Part shown: positions 1 through 7,351 of the stretch, piece after piece
Numbering within the stretch: position 1 is the first letter of the stretch
Layout: the number at the start of each line of letters is the position of its first letter
Assembly (NCBI GenBank): GCA_934502905.1
Contig: CAKSVK010000145.1
Coordinates: 1 to 9,244 of the forward strand
DNA from: an uncultured Chitinophagaceae bacterium
Lineage (GTDB): Bacteria; Bacteroidota; Bacteroidia; Chitinophagales; Chitinophagaceae
DNA: 9,244 nucleotides
Direction of reading: 5' to 3'
The notes under the pieces: model-generated
Told to the model about the DNA's origin: nothing
Database searches by the model: none
Seen by the model: only the letters and a program-made list of their open reading frames with translations
Program-made: the position numbers and the translations under genes

Positions 1-3000
1 AATTCGGAGAATAATACTTTAACCAGGTTTAGCTTTGGTAACAGCTTCACTAATACTCCTACAGGAGTAAATTTGGGAAATGTTGGAGGGATATTAGAAT
101 ATCCAACTGGTGTATATGCCATCAATGATAATGGTTATTGGCATGTATTTGTTGTAAATGGTGGGAACAATACGAGGAATAGCGGAAACTTTTCATTAGT
201 CCGGTTGGATTTTGGCTCCTCTTTACTCAATACCCCAACTGCGGTAAGCCTTGGTAACCCTGGTAATTTATTGCAACATCCAAGGGATATAACTATTTTG
301 CAATCCTGTGGGCAGATCGTTGGTTTAGCTACTAATGGCCATGTAAGCGATAATAATATTACAAAACTTGATTTCCAAAACAATCTTTCATCTACTCCTG
401 TAGCTGCTTCTTTAGGTAATATTGGAAACCTTAGCTTTCCAACGGCCATTTCTAAATTGTTTAGAGACAAAGATAACCTGTATGCTTTTGTTTCTAACGT
501 AACCAACAATACCATTACCAGGTTACAGTTTTCAGGGTGTACCAATTCCAGTATCCCCGGTTCTACTGAACAAACACCACCACCTATCACCTACAACGCT
601 CCGGGGGTATACAATATTAACCTGACAATAGATGACGGCTTACCAACACAATCTTCGTTTTGTAAGCAGGTGGTAGTAGTTCCTGAACCGGTGCATACCC
701 CCCTTCAAACTGTTATGATAAGGCCCGGTGAAACAGTGAAGATCGGCACCGGAAATCCTTCTCCTACCTACCAATGGTTTCCCGGAGGAGAAGCCACAGA
801 TTCTATTACGGTAACAGATGAAGGATTATACGTTGTAGAAACAGGAGGATACGGTTGCAATAACCGCGATAGCTTCAGGGTAGTACTTATTGGCGGCGAT
901 TTTTCTTTTGAGCAGGATATATGCAATCCTTTACATTTTATTTTCAAAAATGAAACGCCCCATTCAACAGTTATTGAATGGGATTTCGGAAATGGCTCAA
1001 ATGCTCCCGCCAATCCCAATCCTTCCACGAGCTATTCCGCTACCGGAAGTTATACTGTCACTTTGAATATCGTCAATAATAATACAGGAATCAATGAATC
1101 AATAAGTAAAGAGATACAGGTGCAAATACAACCTGACAGCTTAATCATCACGCGTGATACCGTAATTTGTAAAGATGCCAGCCTGCAGCTCAATGCTATT
1201 AATGCGTTAAGCTATTGCTGGACACCGGCTGGAGGACTGAGCGCTACGGATATCGCCAACCCTATAGCTACACCAGCGGTAAGCACAACGTATTATCTGA
1301 ATGCCCTCGTAACCGGAGATAATCTTATCCGGAACGGTGACTTTTCTTCCGGAAATACAGGCTTTATTTCTGAATACTCCTATACAACCAACAATAGTGC
1401 CGAAGGTCAATACTTCGTGGGATCTGCCCCGGGCAGTTGGAATTCGCAGTTTACACAAGCCTGTAGCGACCATACCGGGAATGGCAATATGCTGATGGTG
1501 AACGGGGAGCCTGCAGAAGATGTGGTGGTTTGGACACAAACCATTGATATAAGTCCTCATACCACCTACGCATTTTCCACATGGATCCAGTCTTTGTCAG
1601 CAGACAATCCTGCCCGGTTAATGTTCTCCATTAATGGAAAAACAATAGGAAATACGATATCCGCCGGACTACCGGTTTGCAATTGGTCTCAATTTTATGC
1701 TACCTGGAATTCAGGAGACAATACCACTGCCGTTATTGCCATTGTCAATAAAAATACAGGAGCCGGAGGAAATGATTTTGCATTGGACGATATGCATTTT
1801 GGTCCGTTTATCATCAAAACAGATAGTATTATAATTACTGTTGAAGACCCTCAAATTACGGCTTTTGCAGATACAACCATATGTGAAGGCAGTTTTGCCC
1901 AACTAAAGGCATCAGGTAATTTTACAAGCTATCAGTGGACCCCGGCAAGCGGCTTATCTGATGCTTTCATCAGCAACCCTATAGCTTCTCCTGGTACCAA
2001 TATAGAATATACTGTTACAGGAACAACCATCCATGGCTGCAAGGATACAGATGCTGTGAATATTTCAGTACACCCCGCTCCTTTAATAAGTCTGACGGAA
2101 GATACCGAAATATGTCATAATGCAAGTCTTCAGCTGCAGGCTGTAGGCGCACACACTTACACCTGGTGGCCGGCGGAGGGTCTGAGCAATCCAAATATAA
2201 GCAACCCCGTTGCCACACCTCTTAATAATACAACCTATTTTGTGGAGGCAGCTGACCATAACAACTGTGTAAGCAGGGACTCTGTTATAATAAATATCCG
2301 CCCTTATCCCGTATTTACAGCATCTTCAGATACCACCATCTGCGAAGGGACGTCCCTGCAACTGTCTGCTTCAGGAGGAGATCATTATCAATGGACACCG
2401 ACGGATTACCTGAGCGATCCAGTTTCTTCCACTCCGATTGTCCAGCCTCCTGCGGAAACGGCTTATGCAATATACATCAGGGAAAATGTCTGTGGTTATG
2501 ATACCACCATACAAGTGCACGTCAATGTTAACCCAAGCCCGGCAGTAAGCGCCGTCAGATCGAATGACATTAATTGTAGTGAAAGGACTGCACAACTGAT
2601 GGCATCGGGTGCTGTACATTATAACTGGACTCCCGCGCAACACCTGAACTATCCTAATACTCCCAATCCGGTCGTCGGCATAGATACCACAACGTTGTTC
2701 ACCGTAAGAGGTACCAATGAATATGGCTGCTCTTCAGAAGATACGGTTGTAGTAAGGGTGACACCGGACGGAGATCCACTATTCCTGATGCCCAATGCAT
2801 TTACCCCCAACAACGACGGCATCAATGATTGTTTCAGCCTCAAAAAATGGGGTAGAATCGACTTACAGGAATTCTCCGTATACAACAGATGGGGTGAGAA
2901 AATATTTACCACTAAAAATGAGAACGACTGCTGGGGTGGTTCCTACAGGGGAATTCCTCAACCCGGCGGTACATATGTATATATTATAAGAGCAAAGACC

Positions 3001-3048
3001 TTTTGCGGTGATATTTTCAGGAAAGGAACCATAACCCTTATAAGGTAA
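1..3048 (+). CDS. Large secreted multidomain protein with type IX secretion (type B) C-terminal sorting domain, 5'-truncated
   Basis: The frame is open from base 1 to the TAA at 3046-3048 (1015 codons), so the true start and signal peptide lie upstream; the TTG at 73 is only an in-frame codon. Codons are numbered from base 1. Codons 5-180 hold propeller-like repeats (T-x-x-R/K-L-x-F followed by TP..V.LGN.G). Codons 180-228 look like the end of a PKD domain, and 301-380 are a PKD domain with EWDFGNGS and YTVTLNI. Five Ig-like repeats (D-T-x-I-C ... Y-x-W-T-P-A ... NP) span 379-922. A jelly-roll/carbohydrate-binding-like module (NGDFSSG ... DDMHFG) occupies about 441-601, inside the first repeat. 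Codons 927-1015 are the gliding-motility-associated C-terminal domain (PNAFTPNNDGIND, YNRWGEKIF, PGGTYVYII). The known role of that domain is export through the type IX system and surface anchoring. Adhesion or glycan binding is my inference; no catalytic domain is visible. The first ~500 bases look more AT-rich than the rest. Confidence 0.93.
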   Translation, partial: NSENNTLTRFSFGNSFTNTPTGVNLGNVGGILEYPTGVYAINDNGYWHVFVVNGGNNTRNSGNFSLVRLDFGSSLLNTPTAVSLGNPGNLLQHPRDITILQSCGQIVGLATNGHVSDNNITKLDFQNNLSSTPVAASLGNIGNLSFPTAISKLFRDKDNLYAFVSNVTNNTITRLQFSGCTNSSIPGSTEQTPPPITYNAPGVYNINLTIDDGLPTQSSFCKQVVVVPEPVHTPLQTVMIRPGETVKIGTGNPSPTYQWFPGGEATDSITVTDEGLYVVETGGYGCNNRDSFRVVLIGGDFSFEQDICNPLHFIFKNETPHSTVIEWDFGNGSNAPANPNPSTSYSATGSYTVTLNIVNNNTGINESISKEIQVQIQPDSLIITRDTVICKDASLQLNAINALSYCWTPAGGLSATDIANPIATPAVSTTYYLNALVTGDNLIRNGDFSSGNTGFISEYSYTTNNSAEGQYFVGSAPGSWNSQFTQACSDHTGNGNMLMVNGEPAEDVVVWTQTIDISPHTTYAFSTWIQSLSADNPARLMFSINGKTIGNTISAGLPVCNWSQFYATWNSGDNTTAVIAIVNKNTGAGGNDFALDDMHFGPFIIKTDSIIITVEDPQITAFADTTICEGSFAQLKASGNFTSYQWTPASGLSDAFISNPIASPGTNIEYTVTGTTIHGCKDTDAVNISVHPAPLISLTEDTEICHNASLQLQAVGAHTYTWWPAEGLSNPNISNPVATPLNNTTYFVEAADHNNCVSRDSVIINIRPYPVFTASSDTTICEGTSLQLSASGGDHYQWTPTDYLSDPVSSTPIVQPPAETAYAIYIRENVCGYDTTIQVHVNVNPSPAVSAVRSNDINCSERTAQLMASGAVHYNWTPAQHLNYPNTPNPVVGIDTTTLFTVRGTNEYGCSSEDTVVVRVTPDGDPLFLMPNAFTPNNDGINDCFSLKKWGRIDLQEFSVYNRWGEKIFTTKNENDCWGGSYRGIPQPGGTYVYIIRAKTFCGDIFRKGTITLIR
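13..537 (+). repeat. Propeller-like internal protein repeats in the secreted protein
   Basis: The segment T-L-T-R-F-x-F / L-V-R-L-D-F / I-T-K-L-D-F / I-T-R-L-Q-F recurs with its basic residue at codons 9, 68, 122 and 174 (window numbering), a period of 52-59 residues. After the first three it is followed by N/S-TP-x-x-V/A-x-LGN-x-G. This spacing fits blades of a beta-propeller or a related repeat fold. The first visible unit starts at the window edge, so more blades probably lie upstream. Confidence 0.7.
1135..2766 (+). repeat. Five Ig-like internal repeats, the first split by an inserted domain
   Basis: Each unit opens with D-T-x-I-C or a variant, followed by L-Q-L-x-A, Y-x-W-T/W-P, NP-x-x-x-P, an aromatic strand, a loop Cys and a closing D-x-V-x-I-x-V strand. 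The opening Cys residues are near codons 390, 628, 704, 781 and 859. Units two to five are about 70-85 residues long and contiguous. Unit one is interrupted after codon ~439 by a roughly 160-residue module, and its closing strand (TDSIIITV) reappears at codons 607-614. Confidence 0.75.
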
Positions 3049-3070
3049 GCATAAGTGTTTAAAGCTATCC

Positions 3071-3385
3071 TTACATAAACCCCAGCTCCAGCCTGGCTTC
3101 TTCGCTCATCATGCTCCTGTCCCAGGGCGGATCAAAAGTGAGGTGAACGTGCACATCGGTTACGCCTTCTATGGCTTCTGCTTTCTGTTGCACTTCTGCT
3201 ACTATTTCACCGGCAACAGGGCAGGCGGGTGCAGTAAGGGTCATAGTTATTTTAACCTTGCCCTCCCCTTCTATTTTTACTTCGTACACCAGCCCGAGCT
3301 CCCAGATGTTCACGGGGATCTCGGGATCGTATACTGTCCGCAAAACTTCTTCAACTTTATCCCTGAGTTGTTGTTCCATTACCAT
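3071..3385 (-). CDS. sufT: SUF-associated DUF59/MIP18-family Fe-S assembly protein (SufT-like)
   Basis: This is a 104-residue DUF59 (MIP18/PaaD-like) protein, the usual size for the family. Visible signatures are D20-P21-E22 in YDPEIPVN, the LGLVYEV strand, the conserved Cys55 in TAPACPVA, FDPPW at 84-88 and the C-terminal MSEEARLELG tail typical of the Suf-linked branch. Family members act in the cytosol in maturation or delivery of Fe-S clusters; the exact chemistry is less settled than for SufE. It starts 6 nt after the sufE stop, so the two are very probably co-transcribed. A start at codon 3 (ATG, base 3379) is also possible. The gene is convergent with the secreted-protein gene, with only 22 nt between stops and no visible terminator hairpin. 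Confidence 0.9.
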   Translation of the reverse strand: MVMEQQLRDKVEEVLRTVYDPEIPVNIWELGLVYEVKIEGEGKVKITMTLTAPACPVAGEIVAEVQQKAEAIEGVTDVHVHLTFDPPWDRSMMSEEARLELGFM

Positions 3386-3391
3386 ACAATT

Positions 3392-3817
3392 TTATCCGTT
3401 AGTGGATGCCTGCAATGCCACCCCATACATTTTCATCTGTTTCAACATGGATAACAAGCCGTTTGATCTTGTAAGCGACAAATGGCTTTTCAATCCAATT
3501 TCCTCGATAAAATAAATATCCGCGTTGGCGATGTCTTTGGGAGCCTGCCCGGACAGCACCCTTATCATCATGCTCACCAGCCCTTTTGTGATCAGCGCAT
3601 CGCTGTCGGCTGTAAACCGGATCTTTCCATCGCTGTAATCTGCATGTAACCATACCCGCGACTGGCATCCCCTGATCAGGTTTTCATCTACCTTGTATTT
3701 TTCATCAATCAAAGGCAGGTCCTTGCCCATCTGAATGATATGCTCGTATTTTTCTGTCCAATCGGAAAAAAAACCAAACTCCTCGATGATAGCATCCTGC
3801 TGTTCATTAATAGTCAT
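3392..3817 (-). CDS. sufE: SufE-family cysteine desulfurase sulfur acceptor
   Basis: SufE accepts the persulfide sulfur from the cysteine desulfurase SufS and passes it to the SufBCD scaffold during Fe-S cluster assembly in the cytosol. I chose the ATG at 3817 (141 residues) over an in-frame TTG nine bases upstream. With this start the acceptor cysteine in RGCQSRVW is Cys51, the same number as the active cysteine of E. coli SufE, and the length is close to that protein's. Other family features are the N-terminal Q-D-A-I-I-E-E-F segment, DLPLIDEKYK, and the I-R-F-T-A-D-S-D-A-L-I-T-K-G-L stretch. It is first in a two-gene operon with the DUF59 gene. No sufS, B, C or D is present in the window. 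Confidence 0.94.
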   Translation of the reverse strand: MTINEQQDAIIEEFGFFSDWTEKYEHIIQMGKDLPLIDEKYKVDENLIRGCQSRVWLHADYSDGKIRFTADSDALITKGLVSMMIRVLSGQAPKDIANADIYFIEEIGLKSHLSLTRSNGLLSMLKQMKMYGVALQASTNG

Positions 3818-3959
3818 ATCAGGCAAAGTTCCGGAATTTCAACCTAATTGAAATATCCAATGGGTTGCCTGACAAATAAATATTTGATTATCAATTTCAT
3901 TTTGCCGAAAACATTTGCCTGATATTAAGTTTACCTTTAATTTAGTCAAAAAGATTCAC
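3816..3959. promoter_or_regulatory. Divergent sufE/XRE-cupin intergenic control region with dyads and repeated TTGCCTGA words
   Basis: This AT-rich region separates two divergent genes. TTTGCCTGATAT at 3914-3925 recurs inverted as ATATCAGGCAAA at 3816-3827, a perfect 12-base match; the left copy overlaps the sufE start codon. The core TTGCCTGA also occurs at 3865-3872, and a degenerate TTGCCGA at 3902-3908. Two perfect short dyads overlap in the middle: CAAATA-aa-TATTTG (3873-3886) and TTGAT-t-ATCAA (3884-3894). TACCTTTA at 3932-3939 resembles the -7 element TAnnTTTG for the regulator gene, but I see no convincing -33 element at the right distance. Operator function for the XRE protein is inferred only from position and symmetry. 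Confidence 0.45.
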
Positions 3960-4547
3960 ATGCAGGAGGATATCCTTATCCAGATCAGCAACAAGATAAA
4001 AGAGACCAGAAAAGCACAAAAGAAAACCGTACAGGAGCTTGCCACAGAAGCCCAGGTAAGCAAGGGACTTATTTCACAGATAGAAAATAACCGTACCGTA
4101 CCTTCTTTACCGGTACTAATGAACATTGTCCTGGCACTTAAAGTAGACCTCACCCATTTTTTTGAAGGTATCAGCCACAACCGCGAAACCAGCCAGAAAA
4201 TAATCATTAAAACAGCTAAAGACTACCAGCCGTTTGAAAAGGAAACGGCGAAAGGGTTTAAGTATAAACGCATTCTTACCCGGAATATAGAGGCCGGCCC
4301 GGTCGATACCGTTCTGCTGGAGCTGAAAAAAGGTGCACGCCGTACTGCCATGATTACCACAGATGCCTACGAATACAAATATATTCTGAAAGGTAAAGTG
4401 GAATACCAGATCGAAAACAGCAAATATGTTCTCCACGAAGGCGATTCATTATTTTTCGACGGACGGCTCCCCCACAAACCCGCCAACATCGGTCCCGGCG
4501 ATGCGCTGATGCTCGTTATCTACTATTTTATCACCGGCTCCCGGTAG
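3960..4547 (+). CDS. XRE-family transcriptional regulator with C-terminal cupin sensor domain
   Basis: The protein has 195 residues. An XRE helix-turn-helix lies at about 8-68, including T-V-Q-E-L-A-T-E-A-Q-V-S-K-G-L-I-S-Q-I-E-N-N-R and L-M-N-I-V-L-A-L. A cupin_2-like barrel spans about 95-190, with Y-I-L-K-G-K-V-E-Y at 141-149, H159-E-G-D at 159-162 and L-P-H-K-P-A-N at 170-176. Regulators of this two-domain type usually sense small metabolites with the cupin domain. I chose the ATG at 3960 because the longer reading begins at a TTG inside the repeated TTGCCTGA motif. An AGGAGG run falls just inside the coding region (3964-3969) and does not serve a recognisable later start. The gene lies 106 nt upstream of phnA on the same strand with no terminator between, so it is the likely local regulator of the phosphonate genes and possibly of itself. 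The ligand is unknown. Confidence 0.9.
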   Translation: MQEDILIQISNKIKETRKAQKKTVQELATEAQVSKGLISQIENNRTVPSLPVLMNIVLALKVDLTHFFEGISHNRETSQKIIIKTAKDYQPFEKETAKGFKYKRILTRNIEAGPVDTVLLELKKGARRTAMITTDAYEYKYILKGKVEYQIENSKYVLHEGDSLFFDGRLPHKPANIGPGDALMLVIYYFITGSR

Positions 4548-4612
4548 AAGTTTAACGGTAAATCCTCTCTTTTCCACGATAAAAACTTAACGCAGGTTAG
4601 ATATTTTTTGTT

Positions 4613-4620
4613 TACATTTG
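4613..4620 (+). promoter_or_regulatory. Candidate Bacteroidota -7 promoter element for phnA-phnY
   Basis: TACATTTG matches the Bacteroidota housekeeping -7 consensus TAnnTTTG exactly and lies 33 nt before the phnA ATG, followed by an AT-rich leader. No good TTTG-type -33 element is visible at the expected distance; the nearest candidate is TTAACG at 4587-4592. A weak -33 would fit a promoter that needs an activator, but that is inference. Confidence 0.5.
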
Positions 4621-4653
4621 CTATATATTTATTTAGTATTTATAAACAATATC

Positions 4654-5898
4654 ATGATATCTATTTCTACGGCTTCCTTCACGGTTAACAATAAAACGTA
4701 TACCCCGCCTGCCAAACCGGTGGTGGTGATCTGCATTGACGGATCTGCAGATGAATACCTGGATGTAACAGCAGCCCACGGAAGACTGCCCCATTTGCAA
4801 CAAATGAGCAAATCAGGATACCGCGGTATGGTAAGAGGAGCCTTACCCTCGTTTACGAATGTGAATAACTCTTCCATCGTTACAGGTGTTTCCCCCGCAG
4901 TTCATGGTATCAGCGGCAATTTCTTTTACGACGCCGCCAAAGACCAGGAAGTGATGATGAATGCTGCCGAGTACCTGCGGGCAGATACCATCCTGGCGGC
5001 AGCAGCCAATGCAGGTAGAAAAGTAGCGGTGGTGACCGCCAAAGAAAAGCTAAGGGATATTCTTTCTTATAAACTAGAAGGCATTGCATTTTCCGCGGAA
5101 AAAGCCAATCTTGCTCAAAAGGAAACGCATGGTATTGATCATGCGGAAGAGGTGGTAGGATTTCCTACTCCGCCTATTTACAGCGCCGATGCCAGCCTGT
5201 TTGTATTACGTGCCGGCGTGGCGCTTATCGAAAAAGGACTGGCGGATTTCCTGTATCTTTCTCTTACCGATTATATGCAACACACCTATGCACCTGAAGC
5301 GGAGGCATCGCTTGCTTTTTATGAAGCTATGGATGCGGAGATCGGTAAACTGCTGAAAGCAGGAGCAGTAATAGGGGCTACCGCCGATCATGGTATGAAT
5401 GCTAAAATAAAGGAAGATGGCACGCCGAATGTCCTATTTGTTGAAGATATGCTGGAAGCACAGTTCGGAAAAGGCTTCCGGGTAATATGTCCCATCACCG
5501 ATCCCTATGTAAAGCATCATGGGGCCCTGGGCTCCTACGTGGTCGTGCATATCGACCAGTCGCAGGATATCAGCGCAGTCAAAAACTGGCTGAGTATACA
5601 ACAGGGTATAACCGAGGTGCATGATAAATCTACCGCCACAAGATTATTGGAGCAGCCGGAAGACCGGATAGGAGACCTGGTGGTGATGTCTGCCCGGGAT
5701 GTGGTGGTCGGACGCAGACCAGCTTATCACGACCTATCTGCCCTGGACGGCACCCTGCGTTCGCATGGCGGACGGTACGAAGAAATGGTGCCGCTGGTGC
5801 TCTCCCACCCATTGAACGAAACCTACCGGGTAAAAGCCAGCGGCGATCCCAGGAATTTTGATGTATTTGATTTTACCATTAACGGAACCATTGTTTAA
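4654..5898 (+). CDS. phnA: Phosphonoacetate hydrolase
   Basis: PhnA cleaves the C-P bond of phosphonoacetate to acetate and phosphate in the cytosol, and is a two-metal (Zn) enzyme of the alkaline phosphatase superfamily. The 414-residue protein keeps the expected ligands and nucleophile: D29 in ICIDG, T68 in PSFTN (the threonine in the alkaline phosphatase nucleophile position), D206 and H210 in TDYMQH, D245-H246 in TADHGMN, and H371 in RSHGG. D29 and T68 have the same numbers I recall for the Sinorhizobium meliloti enzyme. Other family segments are SIVTG-x-x-P-A-V-H-G-I-S-G-N-F-F, VVTAKEKLR (130/132 are lysines), ITDPYVKHHGALGSY and PEDRIGDLVV. The ATG at 4654 is preferred to the TTG at 4618, which lies inside the -7 element. 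The gene is followed after 15 nt by phnY. A phosphodiesterase of the same superfamily is the alternative, but the segment pattern makes that unlikely. Confidence 0.92.
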   Translation: MISISTASFTVNNKTYTPPAKPVVVICIDGSADEYLDVTAAHGRLPHLQQMSKSGYRGMVRGALPSFTNVNNSSIVTGVSPAVHGISGNFFYDAAKDQEVMMNAAEYLRADTILAAAANAGRKVAVVTAKEKLRDILSYKLEGIAFSAEKANLAQKETHGIDHAEEVVGFPTPPIYSADASLFVLRAGVALIEKGLADFLYLSLTDYMQHTYAPEAEASLAFYEAMDAEIGKLLKAGAVIGATADHGMNAKIKEDGTPNVLFVEDMLEAQFGKGFRVICPITDPYVKHHGALGSYVVVHIDQSQDISAVKNWLSIQQGITEVHDKSTATRLLEQPEDRIGDLVVMSARDVVVGRRPAYHDLSALDGTLRSHGGRYEEMVPLVLSHPLNETYRVKASGDPRNFDVFDFTINGTIV

Positions 5899-5913
5899 AA
5901 TCATTATCTGATC

Positions 5914-7326
5914 ATGGATCTAACAAGTTATGTTGCCGGCAAACCGGTAAAAAGCAGCAACCTGCTCCAGGTAAAAAGTCCTTACGATAACCGCGTGGTG
6001 GGAACAGTTACCCTGGCCGGTACGGCAGAAACAGAAGAAGCCATAGCAGCAGCGCTGAAGGGTGGAAAGAAGCTGAACAGGTACGATCGCTTCAGCATAC
6101 TGGACAAGGCCAGGATATTGCTTATAGAAAGAAAGGAACAATTTGCAACAACCATCAGCAACGAGTCTGGACTGGCCATCCGGGAAGCCATATACGAAAC
6201 CGGGCGCGCGCATGATGTGCTGATGTTTGCCGCCATGGAATGCCTGAAGGACGACGGACAGATTTTTTCCTGCGATATTTCCCCGCAGGGAAAAGCCCGT
6301 AAGATATTTACCATCAGGGAACCATTGTCCCTGGCTGTCTGCATCACCCCCTTCAACCATCCGCTGAACCAGGTAGCGCATAAGCTGGCGCCTGCCCTGG
6401 CAACCGGTACCCCGGTGATCCTGAAGCCTTCAGAAAAAACACCGTTAACAGCCATATTACTCACGGAGCTGCTGTATGAAGCCGGGCTACCCCCTTATAT
6501 GCTGAGTACCCTGCTGGGACCTACCAGGGAAATTGCAGAACCACTGGTGAAAGATCCCAGGGTGGACATCGTATCCTTCACGGGTAGCGTGCCGGTGGGC
6601 AAACATATTGCTGCTACAGCAGGTTATAAAAAAGTGATCCTGGAACTGGGTGGTAATGACCCGCTGATCATCATGGAGGATGCCGATATGGACAAAGCGG
6701 TATTGCTGGCGGCAGAAGGCTCTTTCCGCAACAGCGGGCAACGCTGTACCGCTGTAAAACGGATACTGGTACACGAAAAAATAAAAGAAGAATTTACCCG
6801 TAAACTGGTAGAAAAGGCAAAGGAATATACCTGTGGAGATCCTGCCGACCCTGAAACCAGGGTGGGCACCGTTATTGACGAGCCTGCTGCCATTTACCTG
6901 GAAAATGTTGTAAAAAAAGCGGTAGAGCAGGGAGCCAGGATATTGCTGGGCGGCAAGCGCAGCGGCGCATTGCTGGAGCCAACTGTTATAGCCGATGTGC
7001 CCAGGAATGCAGATATGGTCGTACACGAATCCTTCGGTCCCCTCGCCCCTATCCTGAGCTTTGCAAATATTGACGACGCTATTGCATTGTCCAACTCCAC
7101 TGCTTACGGACTATCATCCGGCGTGATAACGAACAATATGGAATACGCCCTGCGTTTTATCCGGGAGCTGAAAGTAGGTACCGTAAATATCAATGAAGTA
7201 CCGGGTTACCGCATTGAAAGCTCTCCTTTCGGGGGAATCAAAGACTCCGGGCTGGGGATCAAAGAGGGAGTTATAGAGGCCATGAAGTGTTTCAGTTATG
7301 TAAAAACATTCTCGCTGCCCTGGTAA
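5914..7326 (+). CDS. phnY: Aldehyde dehydrogenase, probable phosphonoacetaldehyde dehydrogenase
   Basis: PhnY oxidises phosphonoacetaldehyde to phosphonoacetate with an NAD(P)+ cofactor, feeding PhnA. The 470-residue protein is a complete ALDH: Asn148 in PFNHPLN, Lys171 in ILKPSEK, a SFTGSVPVG cofactor loop at 221-229, general base Glu244 in LELGGNDP, catalytic Cys278 in SGQRCTAVKR, and the HESFGP motif at 371-376. The FNHP His149, Arg277 before the catalytic Cys, and Arg98 in ETGRAH are polar or basic residues where S. meliloti PhnY is reported to hold the phosphonate; I recall this from memory and could not align it. Substrate assignment rests mainly on tight linkage to phnA (15-nt gap, same strand). 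The general ALDH assignment is near certain; the phosphonate specificity is somewhat less so. No phnW follows. Confidence 0.85.
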   Translation: MDLTSYVAGKPVKSSNLLQVKSPYDNRVVGTVTLAGTAETEEAIAAALKGGKKLNRYDRFSILDKARILLIERKEQFATTISNESGLAIREAIYETGRAHDVLMFAAMECLKDDGQIFSCDISPQGKARKIFTIREPLSLAVCITPFNHPLNQVAHKLAPALATGTPVILKPSEKTPLTAILLTELLYEAGLPPYMLSTLLGPTREIAEPLVKDPRVDIVSFTGSVPVGKHIAATAGYKKVILELGGNDPLIIMEDADMDKAVLLAAEGSFRNSGQRCTAVKRILVHEKIKEEFTRKLVEKAKEYTCGDPADPETRVGTVIDEPAAIYLENVVKKAVEQGARILLGGKRSGALLEPTVIADVPRNADMVVHESFGPLAPILSFANIDDAIALSNSTAYGLSSGVITNNMEYALRFIRELKVGTVNINEVPGYRIESSPFGGIKDSGLGIKEGVIEAMKCFSYVKTFSLPW

Positions 7327-7351
7327 AAACCAAAGTACATCCTCACAATAC

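Noticed and set aside
73..3048. Complete gene starting at the TTG at position 73
   Set aside because: The frame is open to base 1, the repeat unit at codons 5-24 continues upstream of the TTG, and no signal peptide follows it, so the gene is truncated by the window edge.
3049..3070. Bidirectional terminator between the convergent secreted-protein and sufT genes
   Set aside because: The 22-nt gap has no hairpin or T-tract.
3818..3826. Upstream TTG start for sufE (144 residues)
   Set aside because: The TTG falls in the repeated TTTGCCTGATAT motif, and the ATG at 3817 places the acceptor cysteine at 51 as in E. coli SufE.
6487..7026. Minus-strand open frame (179 codons) inside phnY
   Set aside because: It is antisense to the catalytic domain of an intact aldehyde dehydrogenase and has aromatic- and His-rich low-information composition, with no family motif.
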